From Nitrososphaeraceae archaeon (lineage in GTDB: Archaea > Thermoproteota > Nitrososphaeria > Nitrososphaerales > Nitrososphaeraceae): a stretch of DNA of 23,764 bases. Below are positions 1-7,949 of this stretch, in pieces (the stretch's first letter is position 1; every line of letters starts with the position of its first letter). The stretch spans positions 1 through 23,764 of the forward strand of contig JAICSL010000002.1 in assembly GCA_025936955.1 (NCBI GenBank), in the 5' to 3' direction. Below the pieces are notes generated by a model. That model searched no databases, had not been told where the DNA came from, and saw only the letters and a program-made list of their open reading frames with translations. A program made the position numbers and the translations under genes.

Positions 1-286
1 CTTTAATCTTCCTTACTACAACAGTATCCCCTATAGCAACACCAGCATTATTTCTTACAAGACCATCAACTCTGATTATCCCCTTACCTTCGTCAGACGG
101 ATAAAGAGGCAAGCATTTGGCGACTGTTCTACGTTTGCCTCCTCCAATATTAACAATATCTCCAGTAGAAACATTTACAGAATCCATAGAATCATAGTCA
201 ATTCGAGCAACTCCACGGCCTACATCTCTAGTGTAAGCTTCAATAACTTTTAAAGACAGAGAATTAGTACTATTGTTGTTTATCAT
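1..286 (-). CDS. cdc48: Cdc48/VAT-type AAA+ ATPase, N-terminal part (cut by window edge)
   Basis: The first 95 codons of a protein that runs off the left edge. They read as the Cdc48 N-domain (double-psi beta barrel): an ARIDYDSM stretch near residue 27, then GDIVNIGGGKRRTVAKC, then IIRVDGLVRNNAGVAIGD, the usual order in archaeal VAT and eukaryotic p97. The family is a hexameric unfoldase that pulls substrates apart for the archaeal proteasome; the ATPase domains lie outside the window. The ATG at 286-284 begins MINNNSTNSLSLKVIEAYTR, a sensible N-terminus. A TTG two codons earlier is a weaker alternative, with a stop just before it. A TATA-like box and a GGAG lie upstream, but the GGAG is best placed for another ATG (see findings). 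Confidence 0.9.
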   Translation of the reverse strand, partial: MINNNSTNSLSLKVIEAYTRDVGRGVARIDYDSMDSVNVSTGDIVNIGGGKRRTVAKCLPLYPSDEGKGIIRVDGLVRNNAGVAIGDTVVVRKIK

Positions 287-343
287 AGTCAATGATCATT
301 TTCGATAACTCCTTATACGTTTTTGTAAAATGATATCAGTTTT

Positions 344-353
344 TATTTATATA
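344..353 (-). promoter_or_regulatory. TATA-like box before cdc48
   Basis: On the minus strand this reads TATATAAATA. A start site about 25 bases downstream would give a leader of roughly 35-40 bases before the ATG at 286, with a GGAG at 312-309 inside it. This rests on sequence pattern only. Confidence 0.4.
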
Positions 354-799
354 GAATATAGATTAAGTATATTTCTTAATAATAATTATTCAATAGATAA
401 CCTTTCTGTTATATTTACATATCAATAATTAGTGTTTCACCATGAAATTGCTATCCCTAATTTCTGAGCACACAGCTTTGACAATAATAAATAAAAATGA
501 GAAACAAAGAATATCGAAGATGAACTATAGTCATGAATCTACACAATGTTTGTAGCAGCTAGCAAGGTTTAATATATAAATTTAGTCAATAAATGGCATG
601 AATCATGAATAGATTGTGAGTAATAGTAAAACATTCTATATTATAGAAAGTATAGTTGCTAAAACTAACTTTGCTTTAGGATATTCTTAATTATTCACAT
701 TTAGTCAGAAGATAATTATTTATCCTTTTCTAGAACAAACCAGTATATTGTCATCCCCCAAATTGTTTGATATCATAAAAGTGTTTTTTACCGCGTACT
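354..799. other. Spacer with no supported gene
   Basis: This AT-rich spacer lies between the cdc48 promoter and the 3' end of the MscS gene. I see stops in all frames, no long open frame, no tRNA-like fold and no clear repeat. Confidence 0.5.
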
Positions 800-838
800 A
801 AAAGACAAACTCAATGTTCAAACTCGGATTTGTCTTTT
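800..838 (-). terminator. Inverted repeat at the 3' end of the MscS gene, possible terminator
   Basis: A perfect 10-base inverted repeat (AAAAGACAAA at 800-809, TTTGTCTTTT at 829-838) flanks the stop codon at 811-813, with a 19-base loop. Transcribed on the minus strand it ends in a T-rich arm. Archaeal termination mostly depends on T-runs, so the hairpin may not matter. Confidence 0.3.
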
Positions 839-1485
839 TTATTTAGATGATCTATAGTTGAATTCTCTCTGACAATAGTAGTTGTTATCATTGTGCTATT
901 TGGAACTAAAACTACTTTACCTTCCCAACTGATCATACGGCTATATAGTAAACCAATGTCATCTACTGTGCCAGTATTGGAAAATACAGTTATCATATCT
1001 CCAATCTTAAATGGTCGGACAATAGCAAGAACCATTCCAGCAATGATATTTCCTATAAGACTTTGCATAGAAATACCAACGATTATTCCTGTAACTGTGC
1101 TTATGGCAACAGTTACAGTAGGGTTTTGAGCTAGAATATCGATAATTATTATAATAACAATCAATGAACCAGAGATTCTAATTGCACTTCTGAGTGATCT
1201 AGCTTGTGATTCAGAGTGCTCATTCAAGAGTATATGAATTAGATGGCTGATAATCCAGATAACAAAATAACCAGCAATTGCTATTTCTAGTATATAGATA
1301 TAAGTAAGATCCCGAACAGGAATAAAAGCTGAAAGGAATAGCCTAGTATCTGCAATTGCAATCGCGAATATTATTCCTAATATTAATAGCATATAAGCAG
1401 TACGCCTTCTCGCCGATCGTATTCCTGTATTTATTGTATACTTATGTTCGTCTAATTTCTTAGCGTCATTGTTCCTTTTACCCAT
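811..1485 (-). CDS. Small MscS-family mechanosensitive ion channel
   Basis: A membrane protein of about 224 residues. After a charged N-terminus there are three hydrophobic stretches: one around the AYMLLILGIIFAIAIAD segment, one around YIYILEIAIAGYFVIWII, and a long one ending in the glycine-rich pore helix with GISMQSLIGNIIAG. Then come RPFKIGDMI and LVPNS, the start of the MscS beta domain and its signature. The family opens under membrane tension and releases solutes in hypo-osmotic shock. It is shorter than E. coli MscS (286 residues): the protein stops after the beta domain and lacks the alpha/beta cage domain, as in many compact archaeal members. I chose the ATG at 1485-1483, preceded by a purine-rich GGGGGCAAAGG; an in-frame TTG at 1503 would add six residues. 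It stands alone. Confidence 0.85.
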   Translation of the reverse strand: MGKRNNDAKKLDEHKYTINTGIRSARRRTAYMLLILGIIFAIAIADTRLFLSAFIPVRDLTYIYILEIAIAGYFVIWIISHLIHILLNEHSESQARSLRSAIRISGSLIVIIIIIDILAQNPTVTVAISTVTGIIVGISMQSLIGNIIAGMVLAIVRPFKIGDMITVFSNTGTVDDIGLLYSRMISWEGKVVLVPNSTMITTTIVRENSTIDHLNKKDKSEFEH

Positions 1486-1503
1486 ACCTTTGCCCCCAGT
1501 CAA

Positions 1504-1983
1504 ATATCGTATACTATAGTTGTAATAATAGTTATAGAGGTATTATTTGATTTACCATAGCTATATTATTGCATTTTACTGCGAATTGCAAATCCTTGAA
1601 ATCGAGGCCAAGAAATCAAATATAACTATTATTATTCTTGGTTCTATCTACTCAGGGACATTCTACCTATTTACTATCTGACATAATAAAAAATATGGAC
1701 TATTTACTTATATTTATAGCATATTTACAAAAGACCTACGAAATGTTTTAAACTTTAGCAATATTTAGTTTCCTAACAGCAGTAGACCTTTTTTGATTTT
1801 ACTTTTAGTTGCTTTCTAAACTTTTTAATTCCTTCTTCACTTTTAGTGTTCGCAACCTGAAAATTCGCCAACTGGCAGGGATTCTGAATTAGGATTAGAT
1901 AATAAATGAAAGAATAATGTTGTAATTTTAAAATCCTGACCCGTTTAATAGTATAGCAATAATGGCAGTAGTTATTTTAAGTC
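1504..1983. other. Spacer between MscS gene and secreted-protein gene
   Basis: About 480 AT-rich bases. The only protein-like stretch is a 32-codon frame on the minus strand (1773-1871) with a Lys-rich segment, which lacks an ATG. I see no RNA gene or strong repeat. Confidence 0.4.
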
Positions 1984-2547
1984 TTAGCTAGGTTTACCCT
2001 CCAGAGACAAAGTAGCGCTTCCATTATCTAGAACTACCAGCTCACCTGTTACTTGTGACCTTGGCCATGTAGCATCTCCAATTTTTATACGATTTGAGTC
2101 ACTATCAGCGCTTGATGCACTAGTAAGGTTATTGTCAACAGTTCTTTCAGTATTGTTAAAACTATATTTTGTTACTCCACTAGCATTTTGAATATCTGAA
2201 TTACTAATACTGACAAACACATATGCATCTATAACATCGTTCAGATTCGGGATTTGACTGTTTTTAATCTTCATCGAACCTGCCAAAAAAAATAAATTAC
2301 TATCTACTGAGGGGGCTGAATAGGGAATAAAGGTATAGTTAAGCTTTGTATTGCTGAAATTAAAAACAGCATTTTTTATAGTAAAATATGTAATGCCAGG
2401 CACGGTTTCTTTCTTTACCAGCTGTGCCTTTATGCTTACGCTACCACTTTGAAGGTCTTTTGTTTGAAATGCTTGTGCATTCACTAATGGCAGAGATACC
2501 AAAATCACTAACACCAATCCAATTGCAATGGTTTTTTCCATATTCAT
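1984..2547 (-). CDS. Secreted protein of unknown function
   Basis: A 187-residue protein that I do not recognise. Its N-terminus is a classical signal peptide: MNMEK, a hydrophobic run (IGLVLVILVSLPLV) and an NAQA cleavage-like site near residue 26, so the mature protein probably lies outside the membrane. There is no later membrane segment, no Cys pair and no lipobox. The mature part is rich in Ser, Asn, Thr and alternating hydrophobic residues (for example YFTIKNAVFNFSN and ATLSLEG), which suggests an all-beta fold; several Asn-x-Ser/Thr sites could be N-glycosylated. The start is an ATG with a second ATG two codons later. It is monocistronic, with 198 bases to the next gene on the same strand. 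Such Ser/Asn-rich beta proteins are common in thaumarchaeal exoproteomes, but I assign no role. Confidence 0.75.
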   Translation of the reverse strand: MNMEKTIAIGLVLVILVSLPLVNAQAFQTKDLQSGSVSIKAQLVKKETVPGITYFTIKNAVFNFSNTKLNYTFIPYSAPSVDSNLFFLAGSMKIKNSQIPNLNDVIDAYVFVSISNSDIQNASGVTKYSFNNTERTVDNNLTSASSADSDSNRIKIGDATWPRSQVTGELVVLDNGSATLSLEGKPS

Positions 2548-2745
2548 CTCAATATTGAAGTTGTGAATAAATCTTATGAAAAGATCAGTTGAGTCTTAAC
2601 TGCTTGCTATTATTACAAATCATTTTTTTATACTGTCTCCCTTTCTCAACTGAATAGAGTAACATATCTTCCGAATTTCTCTGAAACATCTGAAATACTT
2701 TCTATTCTATGGCAATTTACTTGGTGCCAATTATGATAAATTATA

Positions 2746-3627
2746 TCAGAATCTACGTAAAATTTTTGGTTTTAGCATTTCTGGCTTAGACTTTAGTTCT
2801 CGAATTAAAGATATAATTTTCTCTTTGTCTTGCGGGATTATACCGCCTAATGAATAAACATTTGATGCATGGTTAGCTCTAAATACAGTCCGTGTTATAG
2901 GATCCAGACTCGATATAAGTCTTTCAAGTTCTTCTAAAATCTCAATATCGCTGAGTGATACGAACGATTCACCAAACTTGTTCATAAATTCATTATAAAT
3001 TGCATCTTCAAGGTACAATGTCAAGGCACCTAAGTAATCAGGCGCAACCTCACTTACAATTCTGGCAGTATCGCGAATATGTTCGTAGGTATATTTTTTT
3101 CCTCCAAGTCCCAAAATTATCATACATGATAATATAAATCCATGACGTCTGGCCTTTTGACAACTCTGTACTATTCCCTTACTCGTTGCACCTTTCGTTA
3201 CCTTCCTCAAGATCATATCGTTACCACTTTCGATTCCTACGTAGAACATTCCGAGTCCTGCACATTTTAATTTATATAAATCATCATCATTCTTTTGCAA
3301 CAGATTTTTGGGCATAGCGTAACACGACACTCTTTGCAGATCCTTAAAGTTGCAGTATAGGTATTCCAAAATCTGTATTAACCTATCTGTTGAAAGATTT
3401 AGAGCATCTCCATCAGCAAGAAATACTCTACTAGTTTTTGGGTAGAGTTTACTAGCTAAATCAATCTCTCTTTTTATATCTTCCCAAGGTCTTTCCAGAT
3501 AATCCTTTGTTCGATACATGTCGCAAAAAGAACATTTGTTAAAAGAGCAACCCAATGTAACCTGAAATATTGTCGAATTGGCTTCAGATGGAGGCCTATA
3601 AAGTGGATAGTTATATGAAATCTCCAT
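2746..3627 (-). CDS. Radical SAM protein with CX4CX2C cluster motif
   Basis: A 293-residue radical SAM enzyme. Near the N-terminus is GCSFNKCSFCDMY, with cysteines at about residues 27, 32 and 35 (CX4CX2C) to hold the [4Fe-4S] cluster that cleaves S-adenosylmethionine. Further on are ADGDAL (SAM-contact region), GIESGND and, near the C-terminus, FRANHASNVYSLGG. The last resembles a RxNHxSN-plus-GG motif that I recall in an uncharacterised radical SAM family of archaea and bacteria (COG1032-like). The length fits one radical SAM barrel without an extra B12 or SPASM domain, so the substrate is unknown. The ATG at 3627 is supported by a TATA-like box about 28 bases upstream, which implies an almost leaderless transcript. 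It stands alone, next to the decayed recombinase on the other strand. Confidence 0.85.
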   Translation of the reverse strand: MEISYNYPLYRPPSEANSTIFQVTLGCSFNKCSFCDMYRTKDYLERPWEDIKREIDLASKLYPKTSRVFLADGDALNLSTDRLIQILEYLYCNFKDLQRVSCYAMPKNLLQKNDDDLYKLKCAGLGMFYVGIESGNDMILRKVTKGATSKGIVQSCQKARRHGFILSCMIILGLGGKKYTYEHIRDTARIVSEVAPDYLGALTLYLEDAIYNEFMNKFGESFVSLSDIEILEELERLISSLDPITRTVFRANHASNVYSLGGIIPQDKEKIISLIRELKSKPEMLKPKILRRF

Positions 3628-3654
3628 TTGTAACTATTACTAAAGTATTACATT

Positions 3655-3666
3655 TAACTTATATGG
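3655..3666 (-). promoter_or_regulatory. TATA-like box of the radical SAM gene
   Basis: Reads CCATATAAGTTA on the minus strand, centred about 34 bases before the ATG at 3627. The predicted start site falls within about ten bases of the ATG. Confidence 0.45.
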
Positions 3667-3715
3667 TCTATTGGAAAGTATTATTAGAGAACTCTTTATA
3701 TGTTAAGATGTTAGA

Positions 3716-4755
3716 ATGGTCGAGCGTTCGAACAAATCACAAATAGCAGCAATATTAACAACATCAAAGGATAAAGATGTAGTATATTAGAGATGAAAAC
3801 AACTAGCAACTGAAGCTTTTCCTACAACCAAATTTTGTGAATTAGTCCTCAGAGATAGGAAACAGACTTTCGAAGGAAAATGCATTGACTATCTCTGAAT
3901 ACATTATAGCAATGAAAATAGGACTTTAATCCTAGACTTAACACGATAAGGAGTATAATTCAATTTTTATCAGAATTATCAAAAACTGTCGGTATAGAAA
4001 AGAAAGTTTTGCGATATGACAAGGGATGATATATTGATATATTTAGATTCTATCAGAAAACCAGAGAATGAGGATCCATTGCATAAATAGATAGGAAGCT
4101 ATAATGTGAAACGCAATATAATGTTGAATTTTTTAAATGGCTTTATTATCCAAATGTAGATAATTCTAAAAGAAGAAGTGAGTTATTTACGCAGGAAATA
4201 AAACCCGAATGTATTAATAGAATCTCTCAGATATACAGAAAAGAGATAAGTTGTTACAAACCTTCTGATCTATGGTCCCCGGAAGACGACTTACCATTTC
4301 TAAAATGGGTTACAGACAAACGTGATAAATGCTATATCATACTATGGCGAGCCTTGTCAGGAAGTCCACATGAAATATCAAATCTAAAGATAAAAGATAT
4401 GGTGATTAAAACGGTAGATAATGTCAAATATCAATACGCTGAAGCTCTAGTCAACGGTAAAACAGGAAGTAGACATATCCCATTAATACAATCAATACCC
4501 TACATTAAAGGCTGGTTATCAAATCATCCAAGTAGGAATAATTCTAAATCTCCACTATTTGTAGGATTAGGTAGGAGAAATACAGGTAAACCACTTACCA
4601 CTAACAGTATTGAACAAATTTACAAATACTACAAGCTAGAAACCTTCCCTAAATTGCTAGTAGATCCCATAATTCCAAATGAAGACAAGCAGAAGAGTAT
4701 AGAGAACTGCGACATCTTCTGTGTGCAGTTTGGACAAAGACGATATAACTTATGA
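3716..4755 (+). pseudogene. Decayed tyrosine recombinase (XerC/D-type integrase)
   Basis: Translation in three frames rebuilds most of a thaumarchaeal tyrosine recombinase. Frames read MVERSNKSQIAAIL from 3716; SISEYIIAMK near 3890; IIQFLSELSKTVG near 3960; and MTRDDILIYLDSIRKPENED from 4016, followed by PLHK then TAG at 4088-4090 where I expect Trp. From 4126 FFKWLYYPNVDNSKR continues without a stop to GKTGSRHIPLIQSIPYIKGW. The catalytic RPHE motif reads SPHE (AGT at 4363-4365), so the first catalytic Arg is lost by a one-base change. The C-terminal half of the catalytic domain, with the HxxR and the nucleophilic Tyr, is gone: after EDKQK the frame drifts and ends at 4755. It is inactive and probably marks an old integrated element. 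An annotation pipeline might list only the 133-codon piece 4354-4755. Confidence 0.8.
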
Positions 4756-4834
4756 GGATTTTGGTAGCTTTTTTGAGATCGTCAGTTAGAGATCATTAGA
4801 TTGACTAAAGAATAAATACTACAAAGATAACAAA

Positions 4835-5650
4835 TTATGTTCCAATATAAGGATTCTTTGATACTCCAGACGGGACAAAAAAGACATGTCCTTGACCAAT
4901 TTCAAATGTCTCGACCCTGCCCATTAGGGCTAAATATTGTGCAACGTACTTTTCAATTGATAACATAGTTCAATTCCGCTGCATTTGGATGAGTGTGAAG
5001 TTCTATTATCCCGCCAGGCTTCAAATCTATCAGAAACAATGTCAAGCCTCGGAGTATTGGAAATGAACTAGCAATCCCCAATGCACCAGTTCCCCTAGAG
5101 TCTGTATCTGGTGGGTGATACCACCTATACTAAATTTATGTGGATTTGAAGTTTCATTCCTGCTGCTACTTGAAAAGTTATCTGGATTTGGTACTATAAT
5201 TACGTCTTGAGAAGATTTGTAATTCAATTGATCAAGGAAGCCTAGAGGATTTATTCCAAAGATTCTATCCAAAACTCAAGGAGACATAGAACCAAGAGAT
5301 CCTGAGATACCCAATTATTCAGGACATTCGTTATCATAGATAATGACAAATTTGGCCTCTTGGTTACTAATGTTTTTTAAGTCATGCCAGTATCCTCTGG
5401 GAACAAAAACTATCCGTCCGGGGGCTTATCGTAAATTTGTCACTATGAGATTCGTACTAAAAATAGTCATTTTAGCATTTCTAGCTATACAATAACTTAA
5501 TTCAGCGGCATTTGTATCCCAGTGGGGCTCACGTACTCCGCCTTTTTGTAGAAACAAAACAGCTCCCATCCCTACCAGTATTAAGTTATCTATATTCATT
5601 TTTGTCCTGCTTCCAACTGAACTGTAGAATTGTGGTTTCGTTCCATCCAA
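4835..5650 (-). pseudogene. Decayed bicupin (oxalate decarboxylase-like)
   Basis: Minus-strand frames together spell a two-domain cupin. From about 5650: DGTKPQFYSSVGSRTKMNID, then GGVREPHWDTNAAELSYC (first metal-binding motif, with HWD where HWH is expected), a TAG-type break, IVFVPRGYWHDLKNIS, a stop, then GISGSLGSMSP, a stop, VLDRIFGINPLGFLDQLNY and DVIIVPNPDNFSSSS. A frameshift near 5100-5120 leads into LTLFLIDLKPGG and ELHTHPNAAEL (second cupin motif), another stop, and EIGQGHVFFVPSG. Intact relatives bind Mn or Fe through the HxH...E and later H of each cupin; several are secreted or cytosolic oxalate decarboxylase-like enzymes. At least five stops or frameshifts are visible and no ATG starts it. 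It lies tail-to-tail with the recombinase remnant. Confidence 0.75.
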
Positions 5651-5708
5651 ATCGAATAAATGAACTAAAGAAATAGAAGTAAAGACGTATTTTTGTTATT
5701 CATCGTAT

Positions 5709-5804
5709 TCACGTGGCTTCTCTGATTAATATGGTCTCGTTATCGGTGCCGCCAAAGACCTTGCCAAAGGATATGAAAGACGGTAAAGTAGCCAAAGCTC
5801 CTAC
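5709..5804 (-). pseudogene. Fragment resembling a cupin C-terminal tail
   Basis: A 31-codon frame reads VGALATLPSFISFGKVFGG then TDNETILIREAT and a stop. Its start resembles the SGSLGSMSP...VLDRIFG inter-domain segment of the decayed bicupin just downstream, so it may be the remaining tail of a second, upstream cupin gene in tandem. No start codon or cupin motif remains. The assignment is inference from a short similarity. Confidence 0.35.
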
Positions 5805-5815
5805 AAGCTTCTACT

Positions 5816-6275
5816 AATTTCAGAAAATCACCAGTATAATTTTTTTCTTATTTTGAGATTGTCTACAGATGAATTTGTTGATACGAAAAGAAACTATAAT
5901 TGATATTAAAGAAGCCAGATTTAATCATTATCAGTAATATACAAAAATTGGCTTGATTAATTTTTAAAAAATCACATGTGTCCGTGTATAGAAAGGTTAT
6001 ACTAAATTATAGAGACAACTAATGTAATGACAGTATTTAACCAGGTTAGAATTATTGTTCACTTCCATCGAAAAATACCTTTTTTTATGAATCTTATTAA
6101 ATTTTTGCTTGTTTATTCCAAATCACAGTAGAGAAGGAAGTTGAAAGATAAAGTCTTTTATGAAAGACACAGTCTGTGAGATTCAGACTAGAATTAGAAG
6201 CTATTTGTATATTTTATTAAATGGATATTATACAAACTGAAGTAATTATTGATGTATGTTTTCAATTACGTAAGA
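5816..6275. other. Spacer with no supported gene
   Basis: AT-rich, with stops in all frames. I found no further cupin remnant, no tRNA and no clear repeat between the cupin-like tail and the G+C-rich island at 6276. Confidence 0.45.
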
Positions 6276-6352
6276 ATAGGGTCGGTTCGTCGCGAGATCT
6301 TCATCGTTTTTGGCTCAGTCTGGAGCAGCGATTATTACCTCATCCCCCGTAT
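6276..6352 (-). ncRNA. Candidate C/D-box sRNA
   Basis: A G+C-rich island in AT-rich surroundings with no open frame. On the minus strand it shows, in order: an ATACGGG arm, GGGATGA (box C, 6 of 7 to RUGAUGA), CTGA (box D'), ACGATGA (box C', 6 of 7), CCGA (box D, 3 of 4) and CCCTAT, which pairs with the first arm as a terminal stem. The spacers are about 21 bases (C to D'), 7 (D' to C') and 15 (C' to D); the first is longer than the usual 12 or so. Such RNAs guide 2'-O-methylation through L7Ae, Nop5 and fibrillarin. The segment before box D contains TCTCGCGACG, which can pair (one G-U) with the conserved 23S rRNA segment CGUCGUGAGA as I recall it. I see no strong promoter. Confidence 0.35.
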
Positions 6353-6584
6353 ATCAAAACATATCTAACACAGTATTAACCTTTAGAGATTTTAATTACT
6401 TTTGGCTCGAATAGTAAAATTACGTTTATAGTAAACGTTCATATTTTTTACTTTTAAGGCTGACACAGCACATAATACAATAGAATAATGAACAAGATAA
6501 CTACCACAAAAAGAGTTCGAAATTAGCATGGATGTAATATCATACAAATGTGCCATTAAAAAATATGGTTCTATTTTTTAAAGT

Positions 6585-6965
6585 TTACATACTGCAATCT
6601 ATACACTCTTCTTGTATTACATTTTGTAGATATTTATAGGAGTGATTAAAACGTCTTCTTTGTTTTTTCAGAGTTCCAGAAATATCTAAAACCACCATAT
6701 GATGATTACTGGATGCTATAGTCGACAGAATATTTTCAATGCATTCTAATAAACAACTAACAACTAATATATTTTTATCTGAATGAATCAACTTCATATG
6801 TGATTTGGCTGTCGCAATATTTCCAAAAAGTTCAGAGTTTCTTTTTTTAATCAAATTAACAATAGTAAAACCATCATACTGTGTCTCGTGTAATAATGTT
6901 AGATAACGACGTTTCTCTCTTTTATTTAGTATTTGTAAACACCTTTCCCCAGCATCTCGACTCAA
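6585..6965 (-). CDS. rnp2: RNase P protein component 2 (Pop5 family)
   Basis: A 126-residue homologue of Pop5/Rnp2, which with Rnp3 forms the heterotetramer that stimulates the catalytic domain of archaeal RNase P RNA in tRNA 5' maturation. The evidence is the pattern of the protein: an EKRRYLTLLHE opening strand, SELFGNIATAKSHMKLI (the LFG..GxA segment), NILVVSCLLECIENIL (the strand and helix where relatives have a V.C/H motif), and VLDISGTLKKQRRRF, matching the GxSGTIK-Lys/Arg signature of Pop5. The length is normal. The only usual start in frame is TTG at 6965; a stop lies three codons before it. The gene overlaps the end of rnp3 by 44 bases, so the two are probably translationally coupled. 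It is the last gene of the operon. Confidence 0.75.
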   Translation of the reverse strand: MSRDAGERCLQILNKREKRRYLTLLHETQYDGFTIVNLIKKRNSELFGNIATAKSHMKLIHSDKNILVVSCLLECIENILSTIASSNHHMVVLDISGTLKKQRRRFNHSYKYLQNVIQEECIDCSM

Positions 6966-7446
6966 TCCATTTTTCTAGGTCATGCCAATAATGTTCTGGC
7001 TGCATATCGCAAGTTTTTAGTATTGATTCGAAACAGCGACCTGATACCATTTCCAGAGGAGAATGCGCCCCACTAGAAATAATAAGTTGGCACCGAGCAG
7101 ATTTACAGAATTTATGGATTTCTCTCAATTGATTGAACCATTTTCCGACTTGCGCACCCTCTACTTTCCGAAGATCTGATATCGTAACCTCTAATCCCAT
7201 ACCCTTTTTAATATTTCTTTTTAGATTATCTTTGATTTTTTTAAAGTCTCTGATTACAAGAATATCGACAGAAGTAAACAGTGGATCAATTTTTTCGGAA
7301 ACTACAAGGTAACGATAATTAGGTGTTGATTTGGGTTTCTGATTTAAACGATAAATAACATTTTCTTCTATGTTATCATTATTATCAGTTCCCACTATAT
7401 CAATCTCCAAGATTCTTGCCATTCTAAGGACTTCTCGAAAGTTCAA
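6922..7446 (-). CDS. rnp3: RNase P protein component 3 (Rpp30 family)
   Basis: A TIM-barrel RNase P subunit, partner of Rnp2. Typical segments are RYLVVSEKIDPLF, VDILVIRDFKKIKDNL, the GLEVTISDL strand, CQLIISSGAHSPLEMVSG (the family's SSGA motif) and a final helix HYWHDLEKWI. The coordinates begin at the first usual start, TTG at 7446, and give 174 residues. However, the reading frame stays open upstream and encodes RIDLCIHDLN, which matches the conserved first strand of Rpp30 (YxDLxxH). The true start is therefore probably near 7467, where the codon is ATA and overlaps the TAG of the upstream gene (see findings). Pipelines may call the shorter form. It is third in the eS1 operon; its 3' end overlaps rnp2. 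Confidence 0.8.
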   Translation of the reverse strand: MNFREVLRMARILEIDIVGTDNNDNIEENVIYRLNQKPKSTPNYRYLVVSEKIDPLFTSVDILVIRDFKKIKDNLKRNIKKGMGLEVTISDLRKVEGAQVGKWFNQLREIHKFCKSARCQLIISSGAHSPLEMVSGRCFESILKTCDMQPEHYWHDLEKWIESRCWGKVFTNTK

Positions 7447-7463
7447 ATCATGAATACAAAGGT

Positions 7464-7907
7464 CTATTCGTTTAAAGTGAAAAACCTCCTATAGTTTTCC
7501 AAATTATTTGTTGGTCTGTATTTTCTAATTGGTCTGAACCGGATTCTTATAGAGTCAATATCGAAAAGGGAAATTTTACCTTGACAGAGTTTTTGTTTGT
7601 CCAATCTGATATAAAGATTCCCCTTTTCATCAATATATTTATTGAAAAACTTGGAAAGATGAATCCTATCTATACTACCCATCGAGAGGATAATTTTTGA
7701 AGCAAGAGCATTAGCTTCAGGAGAAGCAATATTCGCAGTTAGCAATACAATTTCATTTCCAAAATGACCGTCTAAATATACAGATGAGAATTTTTCCTCA
7801 CTAACCGAAAGTACATCATGCAGGGATCTTAAGATAATGCTTTTATCTTCAGTGGCATGAACTACAATATTGATTTCCGCGATAGAGAATCGAACATCTT
7901 CAATCAT
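7464..7907 (-). CDS. Archaeal RNA-binding protein, COG1325/PF01877 family
   Basis: A 147-residue protein of the archaeal RNA-binding family often annotated as an exosome-associated subunit. It begins with a strand rich in hydrophobic residues (VRFSIAEINIVVHATED), then VYLDGHFGNEIVLLTANI, then ALASKIILSMGSIDRIHL and a C-terminal YIRLDKQKLCQGKISL region with basic residues. The DGHFGN...L pattern and the small alpha/beta size fit the family. Its position directly before the RNase P genes Rnp3 and Rnp2 repeats a gene order seen in other archaea, which supports the call. The ATG at 7907 lies 42 bases after the eS1 stop, so it is likely co-transcribed. The stop TAG overlaps the probable start region of rnp3. 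The biochemical role is not firmly established. Confidence 0.75.
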   Translation of the reverse strand: MIEDVRFSIAEINIVVHATEDKSIILRSLHDVLSVSEEKFSSVYLDGHFGNEIVLLTANIASPEANALASKIILSMGSIDRIHLSKFFNKYIDEKGNLYIRLDKQKLCQGKISLFDIDSIRIRFRPIRKYRPTNNLENYRRFFTLNE

Positions 7908-7949
7908 AATTCTATATTGTAAGACAGGGGAGAAATATTAACTAGAAAG

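Noticed and set aside
1773..1871. A 32-codon minus-strand frame with a Lys-rich segment.
   Set aside because: Only a TTG start, no ribosome binding site, no recognisable family.
5042..5272. A separate 76-codon hypothetical gene on the minus strand.
   Set aside because: It is the middle part of the broken bicupin; its last 18 codons are out of frame relative to the family.
6311..6330. A second D-arm-like stretch (GGCTCAGTCTGG) on the plus strand.
   Set aside because: No tRNA fold on the plus strand; the region is better explained by the minus-strand C/D-box reading.
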